NCBI GenBank assembly: GCA_035573675.1
Contig: DATMAB010000027.1
Location: 1-64,000, forward strand
DNA from: Terriglobales bacterium
GTDB taxonomy: Bacteria > Acidobacteriota > Terriglobia > Terriglobales > Acidobacteriaceae
Direction: 5' to 3'
DNA: 64,000 nt
The notes under the pieces were generated by a model. The model was given only the letters and a program-made list of their open reading frames with translations. It had not been told where the DNA came from and searched no databases. The translations under genes and the position numbers were made by a program. Numbering within the stretch: position 1 is the stretch's first letter; every line of letters starts with the position of its first letter. Below are positions 8,786-17,783 of this stretch, piece by piece.

Positions 8786-9861
8786 GGGCGGGCCAGGGTG
8801 TGGCCGGGCAGCTTGTCCATGGGAATCAGCACCTCGGCGGTCATGCCGGGCACCAGTGTCTTGCGGGAGTTGTCGACGCGGACCTTCAGCACCACGGTCT
8901 TGATGTCACGCTTGGAGCGGCTGACGTCGCGCTGGGTGGCGAAGTCGCTCTCCGCCGACTTGAAAATGACCCGGCCCTCGACCGTCTCGCCCGAGGGCAG
9001 CCGGACCTGGAGCGAGTCGCCGATGCCGATGCGCGTGGCCTGCGTCTCCGGGAGGCCGGCGCGCACCCAGGTGTCGTTCAGGTCCACGATGGTCACAATG
9101 GGCTGGCCGGCGCTGACGACTTCGCCTTCCCGAGCCACCCGCACGGAAACCGTCCCGTCGAGGGGCGCGGTCACCCGCGTGTAGCCCAGGCGCGTGCGCG
9201 TTTCCTGGGCCCGGGCTGCAGCCTGCTCCGCCTGCGCGCGGGTGGCATGGACGGTGGAGGTCGCGGCGTGGGCCTCGTGGGTGCGGGCCTGGGCGGCGTT
9301 CAGCTCAGCCTGGGCGGCACGCACCTGGTCCTCGAGCGCCGCCATCCTCGCCTGCGCCGCTTTCAGCGCCTGCACGGAACGATCGCGATCCTGCTCCGAG
9401 GCCACGCCGGCGTTTGCCAGAGCCACGATGCGTTCGTTGTCCAGACGGACGCGCTCGAAATCGGCGCGGGCTTCCGCCAGTTGCGCCCGGGCCGCATCGA
9501 CTTGCGCCTGTGCCGCGCGCACGGCGCTGGAAGTCTCGCCTGAAGCCAGCTCTTCGCGTGCCTTCGAAGCGGAGACCTGCGAGCGCATGCTGGCCGTGCC
9601 GGCCTCGAAGGCGCGGAGCTGCGCTTCCAGTTCCGCCGTGTCGAGCTGTGCGATCAAATCGCCGGCCTTGACCGGCGTGCCTTCGTCCACGGGCAGCTTT
9701 TCGATGCGACCGCTGATGCGCGCGCTCACTACGACCTGGTTGGAGTCCACAGTGCCGATCAGGACCAGGTCTCGGGAACGCTCCGCAGTAACGACGTAGT
9801 AGACGATGGCGGCGGCAAGCAGAGCGCCCATAGCGATGGCGAATTTCTTGAACGTGCTCAT
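8782..9861 (-). CDS. HlyD-family membrane fusion (periplasmic adaptor) protein
   Basis: 359 residues. An N-terminal anchor (about residues 7-25, FAIAMGALLAAAIVYYVV) leads to a lipoyl/biotinyl half-motif (VVVSARISGRIEKLPVDEG TPVKAGDLIAQLD split around Gly-Thr), a long Ala/Gln/Arg-rich coiled coil (about 80-225), the second half-motif (TRVTAPLDGTVSVRV) and a beta-barrel domain. This is the adaptor that links an inner-membrane exporter to an outer-membrane channel. It overlaps the TetR gene by 4 bases (ATGA) and the ATPase gene by 4 bases. No TolC-like gene is in the window, so the outer-membrane partner must be elsewhere. Confidence 0.93.
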   Translation of the reverse strand: MSTFKKFAIAMGALLAAAIVYYVVTAERSRDLVLIGTVDSNQVVVSARISGRIEKLPVDEGTPVKAGDLIAQLDTAELEAQLRAFEAGTASMRSQVSASKAREELASGETSSAVRAAQAQVDAARAQLAEARADFERVRLDNERIVALANAGVASEQDRDRSVQALKAAQARMAALEDQVRAAQAELNAAQARTHEAHAATSTVHATRAQAEQAAARAQETRTRLGYTRVTAPLDGTVSVRVAREGEVVSAGQPIVTIVDLNDTWVRAGLPETQATRIGIGDSLQVRLPSGETVEGRVIFKSAESDFATQRDVSRSKRDIKTVVLKVRVDNSRKTLVPGMTAEVLIPMDKLPGHTLARP

Positions 9862-10571
9862 GACTCGTCCTTCCCGTCGGTGGCTGATGGCTGCTCTGCG
9901 CGCGGAGCGGTGAAGAGCGCCGCCGCCACAAAATCGAGCACGGCCGCGCGGCGCGCCGCTACCCGCTCCGGCGCCAGCGGGTCTCCGTCCAGCAGCAGGC
10001 GGAGCATCGGCAGGCTGCTGAAATAGAAGACGTTCATCGCCACCATGGAGAAAAAGAAATGCAGGGGATGGACGGGCCGGAAGTCGCCCCGCGCCATGCC
10101 CTCGGCGAACAATCCCACGAGCCGGTCTTTGAGCGGCGCGAGGTAGCGCTGGTAGATGCGCTGGATGTGGGGCGAGCCGCTGCGCCCGGCGCGCATCAGC
10201 TCGCGCTGTACGACGCGCGGATAGATGGGCGAGGCTGCAATGTAATCGAAATGCGCTCCCGCCAGGGCGATGATCTTCTCGCGCGGCGGCAGGTCCTGCT
10301 CCAGGACGCCGCGCAGCCGGTCCGCCAAACCGGAGAAGACGTGCTCCAGGGTGGCGCCGTACAAAGCTTCCTTGTCCCGAAAGTAGTAGTAAAGCAGGGC
10401 CTTGTTGACGCGGGCGGCGCGGGCAATGTGGTCGATGCGGGCCCCGGCCAGACCTTCCTGAGCAAACTCCTCTAAGGCGGCCTTCAGGATGGCGGCGCGG
10501 GTCTGCTCGGAATCGCCGCGGGGGCCGGGGCGAGAGAGGCGGCGAGCCGCGGGTTGGCTGCGAGGCGCCAT
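9858..10571 (-). CDS. TetR/AcrR family transcriptional regulator
   Basis: 237 residues from the ATG at 10571. The N-terminal TetR HTH is clear: TRAAILKAALEEFAQEGLAGA, then IDHIARAARVNKALLYYYFRDK (helix-turn-helix with the typical YYYF-x-DKE). The rest is a helical ligand-binding domain. The open frame continues upstream over the antisense of the permease gene, but the HTH sits just after this ATG, which fixes the start. It is the first gene of a TetR-HlyD-ATPase-permease operon with 4-base overlaps, so it most likely represses its own operon and responds to a compound the pump exports. Confidence 0.92.
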   Translation of the reverse strand: MAPRSQPAARRLSRPGPRGDSEQTRAAILKAALEEFAQEGLAGARIDHIARAARVNKALLYYYFRDKEALYGATLEHVFSGLADRLRGVLEQDLPPREKIIALAGAHFDYIAASPIYPRVVQRELMRAGRSGSPHIQRIYQRYLAPLKDRLVGLFAEGMARGDFRPVHPLHFFFSMVAMNVFYFSSLPMLRLLLDGDPLAPERVAARRAAVLDFVAAALFTAPRAEQPSATDGKDES

Positions 10572-10572
10572 G

Positions 10573-10592
10573 TTAATTAACCAGTTAGTTAG
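10573..10592. promoter_or_regulatory. Probable TetR operator upstream of the efflux operon
   Basis: TTAATTAACCAGTTAGTTAG lies immediately upstream of the TetR start codon. It contains the inverted core TTAACCAGTTAG (TAAC/GTTA halves) and further TTAA and GTTAG half-copies. Self-regulating TetR proteins usually bind such palindromes next to their own gene. It is strikingly AT-rich compared with its surroundings. Binding is inferred, not shown. Confidence 0.5.
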
Positions 10593-10648
10593 ATTAGCAG
10601 ACTGAGCCTCGGGTTGCAAAATCAGGCCGGGGAAAATATTGGCCTCAG

Positions 10649-11923
10649 CTAGCCCACCAGCGTAAGCCAGGCCCAGCCCACCAACAAGGTCAGCACCGTG
10701 ATGGGCAGGCCGACCTCGAAGTAGTCGCGGAAGCTGATTTCGACCTCCGGCTTGGCGCGTTCCACCATGATGATGTTGGCCACTGAGCCGGTGATGGTGA
10801 GGTTGCCGGCCAGGGTCGAGGCCATGGCCAGAACCAGCCAGCCGGTGTGTGGATTGGCGAAGCCGGGCACCAGGGATTTCATCAGCATGACCGCGGGTAC
10901 ATTGCTGACCAGGTTGGAGAGCACCGCGGCCACCACAGTGAAAGGCGCGGGATGCTCCAGGTTCCAACCGCGCGTGAACGAAAGCAGCCGGTCCACCAGA
11001 CCGGAACGCTCGGCGCCGCCCACGATCAGGAACAGTCCGACGAAAAACACCAGCAGGCCCCAGTCCACCTTCTGATAGACCTCGCGCGGATAGCGTGTGC
11101 GAGTGATGAGCATGACGGCAGCTCCCACGGCGGCCATGATGGCGGGCGGCACGCCGGCGAGAAAGCCGATCATCACCGTCAGGATGACGGTGGCCGGCTT
11201 GCGCAGGCGGGCGGTCTCGATGTGCGCGACGGGAATCGCCGTCACCTCGGGGTCGCGCAAGCCGTGGCGCAGCGCCACGCGGTGCAGGATGGCCCAGTCC
11301 AGAAACAGGCCGATCAGGGCCACCGGCCCGAGGTGCGCAAGGAAATCGCGATAGGAGATGCCGGAAAAGGACCCGATCAGCATGTTCTGCGGGTTGCCGG
11401 TGATGGAGGCCACGCTGCCGATATTCGACGCCGTCGCGACCGCCAGCAGGTACGGTATGGGCTTTACTCCCATGCGGCGGCTGGCCGTGAGCGCGAAGGG
11501 CACCATCACCAGGCAGATGATGTCGTTCACGAAGAACGCCGAGAGCACCCCGCTGGTGAAGATGATGGTGGGCAGCAGATGGTGCGGCTCGAGGCGCGTC
11601 ACCACCAGCTCCGTGATCCAGTCGAAGAAGCCGGCCACCTGCAGGTAGGCGACGATGAGCATCATGGAAAACAGCAGCACCAGGGTGGGGAAATCGATGA
11701 AGCGCAGGGCATCCTCGGAGGGCACGATGCGCAGCGCCACCATCAGCACCGCGCCGATGATGGCCGCACCCGGGCGGTCGATCTTCATCCCCGGGAACTT
11801 GCCCAGCGCGAACACCGTGTAGCTGGCAAAGAAGATGGCCCAGGCGGCCAGGATGCGGGCGTCGCTCAGCACCTCCGCCGAAGAATGCGAGAGCGAAGGG
11901 AGCGCCGGCGTGGCGAGCACCAT
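10649..11923 (-). CDS. SLC13/ArsB-type anion or Na+/H+ antiporter family permease
   Basis: 424 residues with about 11-12 hydrophobic segments. The conserved re-entrant motif SITGNPQNMLIG (about 168-179) and the C-terminal counterpart ASTLAGNLTITGSVANIIM mark the two inverted repeats of the ion transporter superfamily (ArsB, NhaD, CitM, SLC13). LSAFFVNDIICLVMVPFAL and LSNLVSNVPAVMLM are the matching helix pairs. Substrate is uncertain: arsenite, citrate-like anions and sodium are all handled by relatives, and no ars gene is nearby. It is 3 bases downstream of ddl, so probably cotranscribed with it. The TetR gene follows after 77 bases. Confidence 0.85.
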   Translation of the reverse strand: MVLATPALPSLSHSSAEVLSDARILAAWAIFFASYTVFALGKFPGMKIDRPGAAIIGAVLMVALRIVPSEDALRFIDFPTLVLLFSMMLIVAYLQVAGFFDWITELVVTRLEPHHLLPTIIFTSGVLSAFFVNDIICLVMVPFALTASRRMGVKPIPYLLAVATASNIGSVASITGNPQNMLIGSFSGISYRDFLAHLGPVALIGLFLDWAILHRVALRHGLRDPEVTAIPVAHIETARLRKPATVILTVMIGFLAGVPPAIMAAVGAAVMLITRTRYPREVYQKVDWGLLVFFVGLFLIVGGAERSGLVDRLLSFTRGWNLEHPAPFTVVAAVLSNLVSNVPAVMLMKSLVPGFANPHTGWLVLAMASTLAGNLTITGSVANIIMVERAKPEVEISFRDYFEVGLPITVLTLLVGWAWLTLVG

Positions 11924-11926
11924 GGC

Positions 11927-13117
11927 TTAACGGCTGTAGCGGTTCTGCTTCTTTTCGGCGTGGCGCTCCAGGCCGAGTTCGATCAGGCGGTTGATGAGGT
12001 CCGGGTAGCTCAGCCCGGTAGCCGCCCACAGCTTGGGATACATGCTGATGGAGGTGAACCCCGGCATGGTGTTGATCTCGTTGACGTAGATCTTCTGGCT
12101 CCGGGGATCCATGAGGAAGTCCACGCGCGCCAGGCCGGCGCAATCCACGGCGCGAAAGGCGCGCACCGCCAGTTGCTGCACCTGCTTCTGCTGGCGTTTG
12201 GAGATGCGCGCGGGAATCAACAGCTCCGAGCCCTCGTCGAGGTACTTGGCGTCGTAGTCGTAGAACTCCTTGCCGGGAACGACCTCGCCGGCGATGGAGG
12301 CCTGCGGGTGGTCATTGCCCAGCACCGAGCACTCGATCTCGCGCGCCTTGCCTTTCTTCCCGCCCACGCCCTGCTCGACGATGATCTTGCGGTCGAACGA
12401 GCCGGCCAGGTCGATGGCCCCCTTGAGTTCGGAGGCATCGTGCACCTTGGAGATGCCCACCGAGGAGCCCAAATTTGCCGGTTTCACGAACATCGGATAC
12501 TTGAGCCGCTTTTCGATGATGCGGCGCACATGGTTGGGGGCGCGTTCCCAGTCGCCGCGCAGCAGGGTGACGTGAGGCACAATCGGCAGCTTGGCCGCGG
12601 CGAACAGGCGCTTCATCACGTCCTTGTCCATGCCGCAGGCCGAGCCCACCACACCCGCGCCGACGTAAGGGATGTCCGCCAGTTCGAGCAGGCCCTGCAC
12701 CGTGCCATCCTCGCCGAAGGTGCCGTGCAGCACGGGGAAGATGATGTCCACGCTGACGGCGTGCGCGGCGGCGTGCGGCATATGCGCGTCACTTTCGAAG
12801 GGAACCAGCGAGCTCGAACGTTCGCCGGGCACAGGCGGCACAATGACGCCCTCGCCCTTGGCCAGCACCGCCGCCGGAGCGGTGGTTGCAGGATCGCCCG
12901 CGCGCAGGTGGCGCTCCTCGCCCGTGGCGGGCTTGCCGCGCAGCAGGCGCTCGGCGTGGGCCGCCGCCACCCAGCGGCCCTCCTTGGTGATGCCGATGGG
13001 GACGACCTCATACTTGGCCTTGTCGATAGCGTCGATGACTGACGCGGCCGAGAGCAGCGAGACCTCATGCTCGCCGCTGCGGCCTCCGAACAGGACTCCG
13101 ACGCGCAGCTTCTTCAT
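11927..13117 (-). CDS. ddl: D-alanine--D-alanine ligase
   Basis: 396 residues from ATG 13117 ([19 protein letters not shown]). Joins two D-Ala residues for peptidoglycan precursors in the cytoplasm, with an ATP-grasp fold. Family landmarks: [50 protein letters not shown] and [20 protein letters not shown]. Between residues about 50 and 115 there is a longer insert than in short Ddl proteins ([17 protein letters not shown] to PFESDAHMP), as in DdlA-type enzymes. The upstream in-frame extension to 13192 is translated from GAGTACC repeat sequence and was rejected. Its stop is 3 bases before the downstream permease gene. Confidence 0.95.
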   Translation of the reverse strand: MKKLRVGVLFGGRSGEHEVSLLSAASVIDAIDKAKYEVVPIGITKEGRWVAAAHAERLLRGKPATGEERHLRAGDPATTAPAAVLAKGEGVIVPPVPGERSSSLVPFESDAHMPHAAAHAVSVDIIFPVLHGTFGEDGTVQGLLELADIPYVGAGVVGSACGMDKDVMKRLFAAAKLPIVPHVTLLRGDWERAPNHVRRIIEKRLKYPMFVKPANLGSSVGISKVHDASELKGAIDLAGSFDRKIIVEQGVGGKKGKAREIECSVLGNDHPQASIAGEVVPGKEFYDYDAKYLDEGSELLIPARISKRQQKQVQQLAVRAFRAVDCAGLARVDFLMDPRSQKIYVNEINTMPGFTSISMYPKLWAATGLSYPDLINRLIELGLERHAEKKQNRYSR

Positions 13118-13130
13118 CGCACACCCATTG

Positions 13131-13184
13131 TACGAGTTGCGAGTACCGGGTACCGAGTTGCGAGTTGAGGAACTGGATACCGGG
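13131..13184. repeat. GAGTACC/GAGTTGC degenerate repeat (solo copy)
   Basis: Contains gcgagtaccgggtaccgagttgcgag and related units just upstream of ddl. The same unit in opposite orientations brackets the four-helix-bundle gene at 54843-55262 and appears at 28219-28257 as GGTACTCGGTACTC. Confidence 0.65.
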
Positions 13185-13200
13185 CGCTGCATCGAGCTTC

Positions 13201-13270
13201 GTAGAGACCTAGCTTGCTACGTCTCTCTATCCATCTTTCACGTCCGAGACGTTGCAAGCAACGTCTCTAC
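13201..13270. repeat. GTAGAGACGTTGC palindromic repeat, copy 1
   Basis: Two stem-loops: GTAGAGACCTAGCTTGCTACGTCTC (about 13201-13225) and GAGACGTTGCAAGCAACGTCTC (about 13246-13267), ending CTAC. Other copies are at 29633-29683 and 35509-35546. The last bases supply the TAG stop codon of the DNA ligase gene (gtgTAGagacgt on the minus strand). Confidence 0.75.
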
Positions 13271-14964
13271 ACGCGCTGCTTCTCGAAGATCTCGCGCACC
13301 CGGTCGAGCGTGTCAATCTCCTCCGCCGATTTGTCTGTGCGGATGCGCAGGATGCGCGGAAAACGCAGGGCGTAGCCGCTTTCGTGGCGGTCCGAGCGCA
13401 TCACCGCATTGAAAGCCACCTCGAGCACGATTTTCGGTTCGACCTGCCGCCGCCAGCCTTCGTCGGCGAGAGTGTGCTCCAGGAACCACTGCGTCAGCTC
13501 GGCGATCTCGCTGTCGGTGAGTCCGGAGTAGGCTTTGCCGACGTTGAGCAGACGGTCGCCTTCGCGCACGGCGAACGTCACGTCGCTCAGCACGCCGGCG
13601 CGCTTGCCGTGGCCATACTCGGCGGCGGTGACCACCACGTCGAGTGTGGCCAGCTCGCGCTTCAGCTTGAGCCACCATTTGCCCCGGCTACCCGGCTTAT
13701 AGGGCGATTCCGGGTCCTTGATCATCAGTCCTTCATTGCCGCGAGCCAGCGACCGTTCGAAAAGTTGGTCGAGCTCAGTTGGTGTCGCAGCTTTCCACTG
13801 CGGAGCCCGCAGGACGCTGCCCACGGGCTCGCCTTCGCCGTCGAAATGCAGCTTGCCCTGGCCCTGGCGGACGCGACGAGACGGCGCGGGCCGGCGCTGG
13901 GTAAACAGGGCTTCAAGGAGCAGCGCTCGTTCGCGCAGCGGCCGGTCGAGCAGCAGTTCGCCGCCCGCGTACAGCAGGTCGAACGCAACGTAGGCCACGG
14001 GAATGCTGCGCAGTAGTTCGTCCGTGACTTTCTTGCGGCCCAACCGCTTCTGTAATTCTGTGAACGGGAGCGCGCGTTGCGCGGACGCGTCCCAGGCTAC
14101 GATCTCGCCATCCAGCACGACTTCGCCGGGAAACTCGGCCAGAGGCTCCTCGAGTTCCGGAAACGACGCCGTGACGTCGTCGCGTGTGCGCGAGAACAGG
14201 CGTGCGCGCCGCGGCTCTCCGCCCACGTGCGCCTGGGCGCGGATGCCGTCGTACTTGTCCTCCACCACGGCCGCGGCGATGTACTCAAAGGCTTCCTCTG
14301 CCGAGGCCACCGGGCTGGCCAGCATGAAGCCGAGTGGATGAAACAATCGCATGGCCGCAGACGCGAGGCGGCCAGCGGCGGCAAGGCGAAGGGTCTCGGC
14401 AATATCGCCGAGCAGCATGTTGGCACGCCGGACGTCCTCCAGAGGCGCGTCGTACGCCCGTGCGATGGCTTCTTCCACCAGGCTCTCCTTCACCCCGATA
14501 CGCAGGTCGCCGGTGATGATCTTGACGATGTACTTGGCCTCGAGCGCGGTGGCGTGTCGCAGCAGCTCGCGCAGCAGATTCGTCTTGGCGGATGAGCCAC
14601 TCGTCTTCGCCGCGGCAAGAAAAACTTCGGCGGCATTCAGCACGTTCAGCGTGCTCTCGGCCGGAGCTATGCCGGCGAGCAATTCCTCGGCTGCGGCGCC
14701 AGTATCTCCATAACGCCGGTAGGCCGCGCTCATTTCCGCTTCGCTCTTGCCGGTGAGCTCCTGGAGCACGTTCCACACCAGGGCACCACCAATCTGTAGC
14801 GTCCTTTCACTCGACACCGGGAAAACATGTCCGGAGAAGAAAATCGCTGACGCCGCGGCTTCCTCCACGCTGCGCGACTTCAGATAGTCCGCCAGGATTT
14901 CGAGCTTTTGCGTCTTCCTGGTGGTAGAGGCGAGAGCCTCGGCGGCAGTGGCCAGAGCGTGCAT
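13267..14964 (-). CDS. ATP-dependent DNA ligase
   Basis: 565 residues. Seals nicks in double-stranded DNA with ATP. The N-terminal 215 residues form the helical DNA-binding domain (LTGDLRIGV-like motif in [19 protein letters not shown]). The adenylation site is [12 protein letters not shown] with Lys237; [11 protein letters not shown] (motif III), VAFDLLY (IIIa), NEGLMIKD (IV) and KWWLKLKRE (V) follow, then an OB-fold with [15 protein letters not shown]. This is the three-domain type common in archaea and some bacteria; it lacks LigD polymerase and nuclease domains, and no Ku gene is in the window. The normal bacterial replicative ligase is NAD-dependent, so this is probably an accessory repair ligase. 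The stop codon lies in a repeat. Confidence 0.93.
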   Translation of the reverse strand: MHALATAAEALASTTRKTQKLEILADYLKSRSVEEAAASAIFFSGHVFPVSSERTLQIGGALVWNVLQELTGKSEAEMSAAYRRYGDTGAAAEELLAGIAPAESTLNVLNAAEVFLAAAKTSGSSAKTNLLRELLRHATALEAKYIVKIITGDLRIGVKESLVEEAIARAYDAPLEDVRRANMLLGDIAETLRLAAAGRLASAAMRLFHPLGFMLASPVASAEEAFEYIAAAVVEDKYDGIRAQAHVGGEPRRARLFSRTRDDVTASFPELEEPLAEFPGEVVLDGEIVAWDASAQRALPFTELQKRLGRKKVTDELLRSIPVAYVAFDLLYAGGELLLDRPLRERALLLEALFTQRRPAPSRRVRQGQGKLHFDGEGEPVGSVLRAPQWKAATPTELDQLFERSLARGNEGLMIKDPESPYKPGSRGKWWLKLKRELATLDVVVTAAEYGHGKRAGVLSDVTFAVREGDRLLNVGKAYSGLTDSEIAELTQWFLEHTLADEGWRRQVEPKIVLEVAFNAVMRSDRHESGYALRFPRILRIRTDKSAEEIDTLDRVREIFEKQRV

Positions 14965-14995
14965 GCCGAGAGTTTGCTACGCGCAGCAGTGGGCG

Positions 14996-15946
14996 CTATA
15001 AGATCTTCTTCCCGAACACGGAGAGCGCCAGCTCCACCGCCAGGTCGGCGGTGCGGTTGTGTTCGTCGATGACGGGATTAACCTCGACGATCTCGAAGCT
15101 GGTCATGCGGCCGTGGTCGGCGATGATCTCCATGGCCAGGTGCGCCTCGCGATAGGTGGCGCCGCCGCGCACCGGGGTGCCGACGCCGGGCGCGTCCTCG
15201 GGGTCGATCCAGTCCATGTCCAGCGAGACGTGGTAGCCGGCGGTCCCGCGGCCCGCCATGCGCAGCGCCTCCTCGATCACCGTACGCATGCCGCGCTCGT
15301 CGATGTCTCGCATAGTGAAGACTTCCACCCCGGCCTTGCGTACGTTCTCCTTCTCCACCTGATCGATGTCGCGCACGCCCACCAGCACGCAGTTTTCCGG
15401 CGCGACCTTGGGCGCGAAGCCGAGGATGTTGGCCATCTCCGGCGGACCCAGGCCCATGATGGCGGCCAGCGGCATGCCATGCACGTTGCCGCTGGGCGAG
15501 GTCTCAGGCGTGTTGATGTCGGTGTGCGCGTCGATCCACAGCAGGCCGATCTTCTGGTTCTGCCGCCGGTAGAACTCGGCCACGCCCGCCACCGTGCCCG
15601 CGGCCACGGAGTGGTCGCCGCCCAGCACCAGCGGCGTCTTCCCGGCTTCCAGCGTCTTCAGGACCAGTTCAGCGTGCTTGGTACAGGTGGCGGTGATCTC
15701 TTTCAGGTACTTGGCGCGGGGATCGCCTTCCTTCTTCTGCTCGGCGATGGCCACGGAGACGTTGCCGGCATCCTCCACCACGTGGCCGAGCGCTTCCAGG
15801 CGCGCCTCCAGGCCCGCCACCCGTACCGCCGAAGGCCCCATGTCCACGCCGCGTCGCGACTGCCCCAGATCCAGGGGCACGCCGATGACACGGATCTTCC
15901 GGGGCGTGATGCCTGCTGCCGTAGTGTTGACCGCTGGTGTCGCCAT
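14996..15946 (-). CDS. rocF: Arginase
   Basis: 316 residues. Hydrolyses arginine to ornithine and urea with a two-manganese centre. The metal ligands are visible in GGDHSVAAG, DAHTDINTPETSPSGNVHG and SLDMDWIDPEDAPGVGTP; EVNPVIDEHNRTADLA follows. The SGNVHGMPLA stretch and the full EVNP-x-D-x2-N end match arginase rather than agmatinase. The order downstream of the GxxExxY gene and asnS is on the same strand. No urease or ornithine transaminase gene is nearby, so the pathway context is not visible. Confidence 0.94.
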   Translation of the reverse strand: MATPAVNTTAAGITPRKIRVIGVPLDLGQSRRGVDMGPSAVRVAGLEARLEALGHVVEDAGNVSVAIAEQKKEGDPRAKYLKEITATCTKHAELVLKTLEAGKTPLVLGGDHSVAAGTVAGVAEFYRRQNQKIGLLWIDAHTDINTPETSPSGNVHGMPLAAIMGLGPPEMANILGFAPKVAPENCVLVGVRDIDQVEKENVRKAGVEVFTMRDIDERGMRTVIEEALRMAGRGTAGYHVSLDMDWIDPEDAPGVGTPVRGGATYREAHLAMEIIADHGRMTSFEIVEVNPVIDEHNRTADLAVELALSVFGKKIL

Positions 15947-15958
15947 AGGACCTCGCCC

Positions 15959-16474
15959 CTACACGGTTAATCTCACCGGCGAGAACGCCGAGGACGCCGA
16001 GTCTGGAAAGCTGTTTACGATCCGGCGAAGACCCTGCTTCAAGACCCTGACGTTGAAGTTGATCAACAGGCCCACACTGAGACCTGAGAGCTTCAAGTAG
16101 GACGGCAACTGAGCTGCGTGAATCGGTGCAAGCTCGTCGACACTCTTGATCTCAACGATAATCGCCGACTCCACGACCAGGTCGAGGCGGTAACCGCAAT
16201 CGAGGTGTACACCTCGATATACCACGGGAAGCGGCTTCTGCTGTTCCACCCTCAATCCCAACTCCCTTAGTTCGTAGACCAAACAAGCCTCGTATGCTGA
16301 TTCGAGCAAGCCCGGTCCTAAGGCACGGTGCACGTTGATGGCCGCGCCAATGATCTTCCTGCTTATCCGGTCGAATTCTTGCTTCGTCCTTCCTCGGCGA
16401 TCTCGGCGGTGGACGCAGTGTTTACGGATACAGCCGGTACAGCATCCTCGGGAATGGAATCGTCTCCCGCACAT
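15959..16474 (-). CDS. GxxExxY protein, start unresolved
   Basis: The core reads [27 protein letters not shown], which contains the G-x2-E-x2-Y signature, then [20 protein letters not shown] and [13 protein letters not shown], a pattern like a PD-(D/E)XK nuclease core (D in YRLDL, E-x-K in VEIKS). The family is about 125-135 residues and of unknown function. No ATG/GTG/TTG lies just before the core; the nearest in-frame ATG is 16474, inside asnS. The coordinates use that ATG, but homology begins only at about 16375. The N-terminal lead-in and C-terminal tail ([14 protein letters not shown]) are encoded by CGCCGAG repeats that form near-perfect inverted repeats around the gene (15974-15995 and 16390-16411). 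It looks like an inserted cassette. Confidence 0.7.
   Translation of the reverse strand: MCGRRFHSRGCCTGCIRKHCVHRRDRRGRTKQEFDRISRKIIGAAINVHRALGPGLLESAYEACLVYELRELGLRVEQQKPLPVVYRGVHLDCGYRLDLVVESAIIVEIKSVDELAPIHAAQLPSYLKLSGLSVGLLINFNVRVLKQGLRRIVNSFPDSASSAFSPVRLTV
15974..15995. repeat. Inverted repeat, left arm of GxxExxY cassette
   Basis: CACCGGCGAGAACGCCGAGG plus AC. It matches the reverse complement of 16390-16411 at 19 of 22 positions. The repeat unit CGCCGAG also occurs at 48324-48360 and as an inverted pair at 61729-61817. Confidence 0.7.
16390..16411. repeat. Inverted repeat, right arm of GxxExxY cassette
   Basis: TTCCTCGGCGATCTCGGCGG plus TG on the plus strand; 19 of 22 positions match the reverse complement of the left arm. 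It lies just beyond the asnS stop codon (16422). Confidence 0.7.
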
Positions 16475-17777
16475 GTTCCAGCCCGCAGATCCACGCCACC
16501 ACGCGCTCGATGCCCATGCCGAAGCCGCCGTGCGGCACGCCACCGTATTTGCGCAGGTCCAGGTACCATTTGAACGCCGCTTCCGGCAGGCCGTGCTCGC
16601 GAATGCGCTTCAGCAGCAGCTCGTAGGAGCCGATGCGCTGTGATCCGCCGATAATCTCGCCATAGCCCTCCGGCGCCAGCACATCCACGCACAGCGCCAA
16701 CTCCGGCCGCTGCGGGTCGGGCTCCATGTAGAACGCTTTCACCTGCGCCGGATAACGATGCACCATCACCGGCCGCTCGAACTGCGCGGAAAGGTAGGTC
16801 TCATCGGGCGAACCCAGGTCGCCGCCCCACTCGAAGCGCTGCTCGAGCGCGCCCTTGGCGTGGCCCTCCTGCAGCATCTTCACGGCTTCGTCATAGGTGA
16901 GCCGCGGAAAGGGGACATCGATCTTCTCCAGCGGTTCGAGCTTCCGGCCTATCGCCTCCAGATCGGCGCGCCGCCGCTCCAGGCATCGCTTCACGATGAA
17001 GGTAATGAACTCTTCCGCCAGTTGCATCAGGTCATCAAGAGTGGCATAGGCGACTTCCGGCTCGACCATCCAGAACTCCGTCAGGTGGCGCCGCGTCTTC
17101 GATTTCTCTGCGCGGAACGTGGGGCCGAACGAGTACACCTTGCCCAGCGCCATGGCTGTGGCCTCGATGTAGAGCTGGCCGGACTGGGTGAGGAACGCTT
17201 CCTCGTCGAAGTAATTCACCGGGAACAACGTAGTCGTTCCCTCGCAGGCCGCGGGCGTGAGGATGGGCGGGTCCGTGAGGGTGAAGCCGCGCTCGTCGAA
17301 GAAGTCGCGCGCCGCCTTGATGATCTCCGCCCGCACCCGCAGGATGGCGCACTGCCGCGGCGAGCGCACCCACAGGTGCCGGTGGTCCATCAGGAACTCG
17401 ACTCCGTGCTCCTTGAGCGAGATGGGATAGGGATCGGACTCGGGCACGCGCTGCACCACTTCGACCCCCACCACGTCGATCTCGTAGCCGCCGGGTGCGC
17501 GCTTGTCGGCGCGCACCTTGCCGCGTACGATCACGCTCGACTCCTGCGTCAATCCCTTCACCGCGTCGAACACTTCCGGGGTCACCGCGTTCTTGGCCAC
17601 CACGCCCTGCAGCAGCCCGGTTCCGTCGCGGAAGATGGGGAACAGCAGCTTGCCGCTCTCCCGCAGGTTGTACAGCCAGCCGCGGATGGTGACCACCTCG
17701 CCCTCATGGCGGCCGATCTGCACGATGCTGGTGATGGGTGCCTGCACGGTCTGATTGGTTTGCGCTTCGGTTGCCAT
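16422..17777 (-). CDS. asnS: Asparagine--tRNA ligase
   Basis: 451 residues. Class IIb synthetase that charges tRNA-Asn. An N-terminal OB-fold anticodon-binding domain ([19 protein letters not shown] to about 105) precedes the catalytic domain. Motif 2 is [20 protein letters not shown] and motif 3 [16 protein letters not shown]; the C-terminal end [14 protein letters not shown] is typical of AsnRS and distinguishes it from AspRS. Presence of AsnRS means Asn-tRNA can be made directly. The start is 6 bases after the upstream TIM-barrel gene's stop, so it is likely in one transcript with ggt and the isomerase-like gene. Confidence 0.95.
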   Translation of the reverse strand: MATEAQTNQTVQAPITSIVQIGRHEGEVVTIRGWLYNLRESGKLLFPIFRDGTGLLQGVVAKNAVTPEVFDAVKGLTQESSVIVRGKVRADKRAPGGYEIDVVGVEVVQRVPESDPYPISLKEHGVEFLMDHRHLWVRSPRQCAILRVRAEIIKAARDFFDERGFTLTDPPILTPAACEGTTTLFPVNYFDEEAFLTQSGQLYIEATAMALGKVYSFGPTFRAEKSKTRRHLTEFWMVEPEVAYATLDDLMQLAEEFITFIVKRCLERRRADLEAIGRKLEPLEKIDVPFPRLTYDEAVKMLQEGHAKGALEQRFEWGGDLGSPDETYLSAQFERPVMVHRYPAQVKAFYMEPDPQRPELALCVDVLAPEGYGEIIGGSQRIGSYELLLKRIREHGLPEAAFKWYLDLRKYGGVPHGGFGMGIERVVAWICGLEHVRETIPFPRMLYRLYP

Positions 17778-17783
17778 CGCTGC

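Noticed and set aside
10572-12143. Upstream extension of the TetR frame over the permease gene
   Set aside because: Antisense/alternate-frame reading of the permease and ddl region; the TetR domain starts right at 10571.
10847-13042. 731-codon plus-strand open frame
   Set aside because: Antisense to the permease and ddl genes, both of which carry diagnostic motifs; the translation is low-complexity His/Arg/Gly-rich.
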